DNA from: Dipylidium caninum
Lineage: Eukaryota; Platyhelminthes; Cestoda; Cyclophyllidea; Dipylidiidae
Assembly: GCA_017562135.1 (NCBI GenBank)
Contig: QEYB01000448.1
Span: forward strand, 2,480,001 to 2,544,000
Direction of reading: 5' to 3'
DNA length: 64,000 nucleotides
Positions within the stretch are counted from its first letter, which is position 1, and each line of letters begins with the position of its first letter. Of the stretch, positions 60,933 to 64,000 are shown in pieces. The notes below the pieces were generated by a model. That model saw only the letters and a list, made by a program, of their open reading frames with translations. It made no database searches and was not told where the DNA came from. The position numbers and the translations under genes are program-made.

Positions 60933-62906
60933 CCGGCACGCCGCCGACGAAACCCGTGGCGATTCACCTTGAGCCAAGGTCGGGCGGCGCGATGCTCAAC
61001 TTTTTCCGCTCCGACATTTCCACGCCGACTTGAGCACACACTGCCTGCCACCCTGAGGAAGAGTCATGGGAGCATTTACTTAACGCCGCGCAGTCCTCAC
61101 AGACTATTCTGCGCGGTCGACATCTTTTCCCTCCCCCTTGGGATGCGTGAGAGCGACTTCACGGTTTCGGGACCAATCCCAAAGTTGTCTGCGCCTTTTA
61201 TGGTCGTCCATGGAAGTTTTTGAGCTATGGCAAAGTACAACACCAATGAATTACTTAACGCTCAGTTCTTGGTTTAATTGTTGTTATTTTACTGTTAGGG
61301 TCGTCACTTCATGTTGCATTCCTAATCGGTAGTGTTAAGCCCCAAAACGTCAAAATTTCAGTGGTAAAATAGATTGCTTTCATCACTTTTACAACTCCCA
61401 AATGTTCTCCAAACAGACGAGACTCTCACTTTCTTTCCTACTACAATTCTTAAGTTAAAAAAAGTGAATTCCACTTATGCAAATGTTTACACGTAACTGA
61501 GACTTAGCCCAACAAAGTGGGTGATGTTCGGGGAAGTCGGAACAGAAATGCGGACGGGTCGGGATTTAATTTAAGCGGTACTACTTCCCCTCCCAGCCGT
61601 TCATCCATGTCACCTACTTGTCACCTGAAAAGTCTGTAATTGAGCAAAAAGGTTTCATAATCACATTAGCACGCACAATGGATGCGCTACGAGCGAGCCT
61701 TCCAGCGCGGCAAATTACAAGGGCCACCTGGCGGTCGCGCCTTCTGCCCCTTCGCCAGGAGGCGGCCTGGTTTCCGTTATCGGGGCCCGTTTCCGTCCAC
61801 CATCCAGGCCAGAACGGGGTCCGCGAGCGCGCACTCACGGCCTGCGTCACACCAAGGCGATCGATAAAATTAGTCATTCGGCGTGCATCGCTTTGCTGCT
61901 GCGCGGTCCACCGCGCGCCAGCTCTGCCACCGCCGCTCACAAAAGAAGCAGTCAGCGCTGCCGTGAGGGTGTCTGAAGAGCGGTGTGGGATTAGCAGGAA
62001 ACAAATGCTCTAGGTCCACTTCGGTCCAAGTAATTAACATTCGCTTCTAACACATAACATCGTTTGATCATGCAAGGGGACATTTGAATAGCATCTAAGG
62101 GGACTACTTTAGCCAAATCTTAGCGAGAATCGTACTAATCCTAGCCCATATCAGTTTGTTCGTAATGCAAGTAGTTGCGAACACAGTGATCAAGAGATTT
62201 TCTCCACTCTTGAGGCTTTGTGACATGAATCCCAAAAAGCTAACATTCTACGTTTTACCGGCCGTTTTCTGGCATGTTGAGCACATACAAGTCGTTCGCA
62301 GGCGCATAGAAAATGAGAGGAAACACCTTTAACCACTAAATCCACACGCGGCTTCTAGCCCCCGATTCTCACCCGTATTCAAGACATGCTTCGCTCTAGT
62401 CGCCTTCCTTCACACCCTCCTCGCAGGTTTATAATCAGCGAATTTCCACCTGTCAAGTAGGATCGATTGACCTGCGGTTAGCGGACAACTTGGTAAATTC
62501 TAAATAAGTAAGTCAAATCACAAAGTACCACCTTCTTCTACACACCAACGCTGATCATCTACCAAGGCGAAGGCGCAGCGCGTACCCACCCAGTTCAAAC
62601 CCACTTTATGGAGTAATTCCTAACCAGCCGCCGCGCACACAAATACGTGAAAGGACAGGCGCACGAACTAGTCCGGGGACTGCCGAGAACCCTAGAACCT
62701 GAAAGTAATCCTACCACAGTCTTAAGAAACGTACAAAATCGAAGTGACTGCAGTCGCACATAAGCCCTTCCAAACTACCTTTAATGTATACCGAGCGCAC
62801 CCACAAAGAAAAACACTCAAACACGCCGGTCCGAGGTGCGATGCCGGCCCCAAACTCGCCGGATCAGGGGCTTGAAAAAGGTTTCTCAGCCTTTTACAAA
62901 TGTGTC

Positions 62907-63080
62907 ATTGGCTGAAACGGAGCGGCCACTCGTAATCGAGTGTCATAGCAACCACCAATGGCCTGTACCGGCAGCAGCAAGTTGTGCACTTATTGGTTCA
63001 CATCAGCTGATTGTTGAGTGGTGCGCGCTGCCTAGACCAGAAGGCTGGCGGCGCCTCTGACGTGCGCGCGCCCCCTTCCT
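62907..63080 (+). promoter_or_regulatory. Second CCAAT-triplet cluster
   Basis: ATTGG at 62907, CCAAT at 62955 and ATTGG at 62992, followed by a half-CRE (TGACG near 63058) in GC-rich sequence. GTCATAGCAACC between them resembles an RFX X-box half-site. Possibly a promoter for a gene beyond the window. Confidence 0.35.
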
Positions 63081-64000
63081 CCGCGTCGTGTTGCGCACTG
63101 GCGCTTGCTCTCGCTGATTCCTCTTCGGGTGGTATGGGCTTGGAGACTGCGGTTGGAGGTCCCCTTTACTAAATCTTGTTTCTAAAGCGAAGGTAGGCAG
63201 CTCTGTGGCTTCAACAAGGCTTACAACATCCTTTTGGAGATGATATTGGCAGTTCCTCCATGTCCCTGAGACCCTAGAGTTGTCCGGAATCGGCGCATCC
63301 ACGTTTTCACGTGGCAACTCTAATGTCCCGGGTTATGAGGGCGTGCTGATCGCCAATTAGTGCATTGATCTCGTGCTTATGCCTATATCCTTGTTTTTTG
63401 AGTACCAGTACTGCCGCCGCCGCAGCTGCGTTTCTCGGAGTGGGGCGCTTCTGCGGGATTTAACGAAGCTGGGATCCTGGCAGGTCGCCTCTCCGAAATG
63501 ACAAAATGTTTGCTTCAACTGCGCTTTTGCCGGCATCCAGGCTGTTATCTCTCACAGTCGGCTTTTTTACTGTATTTAGGACTTGCCCCAGGCGGTGGCA
63601 TGAGTGTTGTCAGGGCAGACGTGTCATAGTCCCTCAGGTAGGCTCGGACCGCAATCCGTTTTCTTATCTGGCTTCAAACGGTCTCTTGTTGGTGATGCTC
63701 TCTGAGTACAACTTGCTCTAAAGGCGGAGCTCAATATTCATGACTCCACAGCCGGAAATCGGAGTGCCAGAGCGGACTTGCATCGCTTAATATCGCCTGA
63801 GGATCGACAAATTAGGCTGGAGTAAAGTGCTCTTTCTCTTCATGGGGTAAGCAAAACGTGTTACTGGTGCCGTTCTGGTCTATCGCCGCCCCAACCTGTC
63901 TCCTGTCCGTGTATCTGCCTCTGCCGAGTAAGTCGCAACACTGCATTTAGTTAGGTTGTCTACCTACTTCGGCTCATGGTGAACCTCGGTTGGTGGAGTT

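Larger units (their letters stand above)
58677..64000 (+). other. Downstream flank, no supported gene
   Basis: DYRK1 3' UTR and intergenic DNA. It includes an AT microsatellite at 58953-58970. Several frames of 100-130 codons (for example 59642-60031 and 61618-62013) show neither family similarity nor low-complexity features seen in the true exons, so they are not called. Confidence 0.5.

Noticed and set aside
61618..62013. 131-codon frame in the downstream flank
   Set aside because: Arg/Ala-rich, no homology pattern, several overlapping frames of similar size; likely chance.

Overview
This is eukaryotic, metazoan genomic DNA. It carries two same-strand (+), intron-rich protein genes and no rRNA, tRNA, CRISPR or recognisable transposon. 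The first gene (about 6.0-35.9 kb) encodes a tensin, with the family's order of PTP-like, C2, SH2 and PTB domains. The second (37.8-58.7 kb) encodes a class-1 DYRK kinase (DYRK1A/minibrain type). Tensins are animal-specific. Many introns are very short (about 56-160 bp) next to a few multi-kb ones, the proteins diverge strongly from vertebrate forms outside the core domains, and low-complexity tracts are long. This fits a fast-evolving invertebrate, perhaps a parasitic flatworm such as a cestode. The species assignment is inference only.

Layout. Positions 1-5690 are non-coding flank: AT-rich to about 2.7 kb, then GC- and CpG-rich with CCAAT boxes. Tensin exons were joined by hand from reading frame, splice sites and intron phase. 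The model has 32 coding exons and every phase matches, giving about 2,059 residues. The PTP-C2 part lies at 9.0-12.7 kb, a long disordered middle at 12.8-30.8 kb (including a 7.8-kb intron at 14.6-22.4 kb), the SH2 at 30.8-33.7 kb and the PTB at 34.9-35.9 kb. Exon 1 is the least certain part. An AT-rich spacer of 1.9 kb follows. The DYRK1 model has 9 coding exons and 1,136 residues: an acidic N-terminus ending in the DH box, a very long linker, the kinase domain across five exons, and a Pro/Ala-rich C-terminus. Positions 58.7-64 kb hold no supported gene, but there are two CCAAT/CRE promoter-like clusters near 60.9 and 62.9 kb.

Function. By family knowledge, tensin links integrin tails (through its PTB) and tyrosine-phosphorylated proteins (through its SH2) to the cytoskeleton at focal adhesions. 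DYRK1 is a self-activating Ser/Thr kinase acting in nucleus and cytoplasm. Nothing in the sequence shows that the two genes work together; they are simply adjacent.

Most interesting points: two symmetric microexons (30 and 42 bp) that insert residues into the SH2 domain and whose joint skipping would restore the canonical SH2; a PTP loop in which every catalytic residue is lost; a paxillin-like LD motif and an NPF-acidic motif in the tensin middle region; two GC-AG introns in DYRK1, one being 177 bp, in frame and free of stops; and an insertion of roughly 325 residues between the DYRK1 DH box and kinase domain. I did not find a convincing wholly new biological system.
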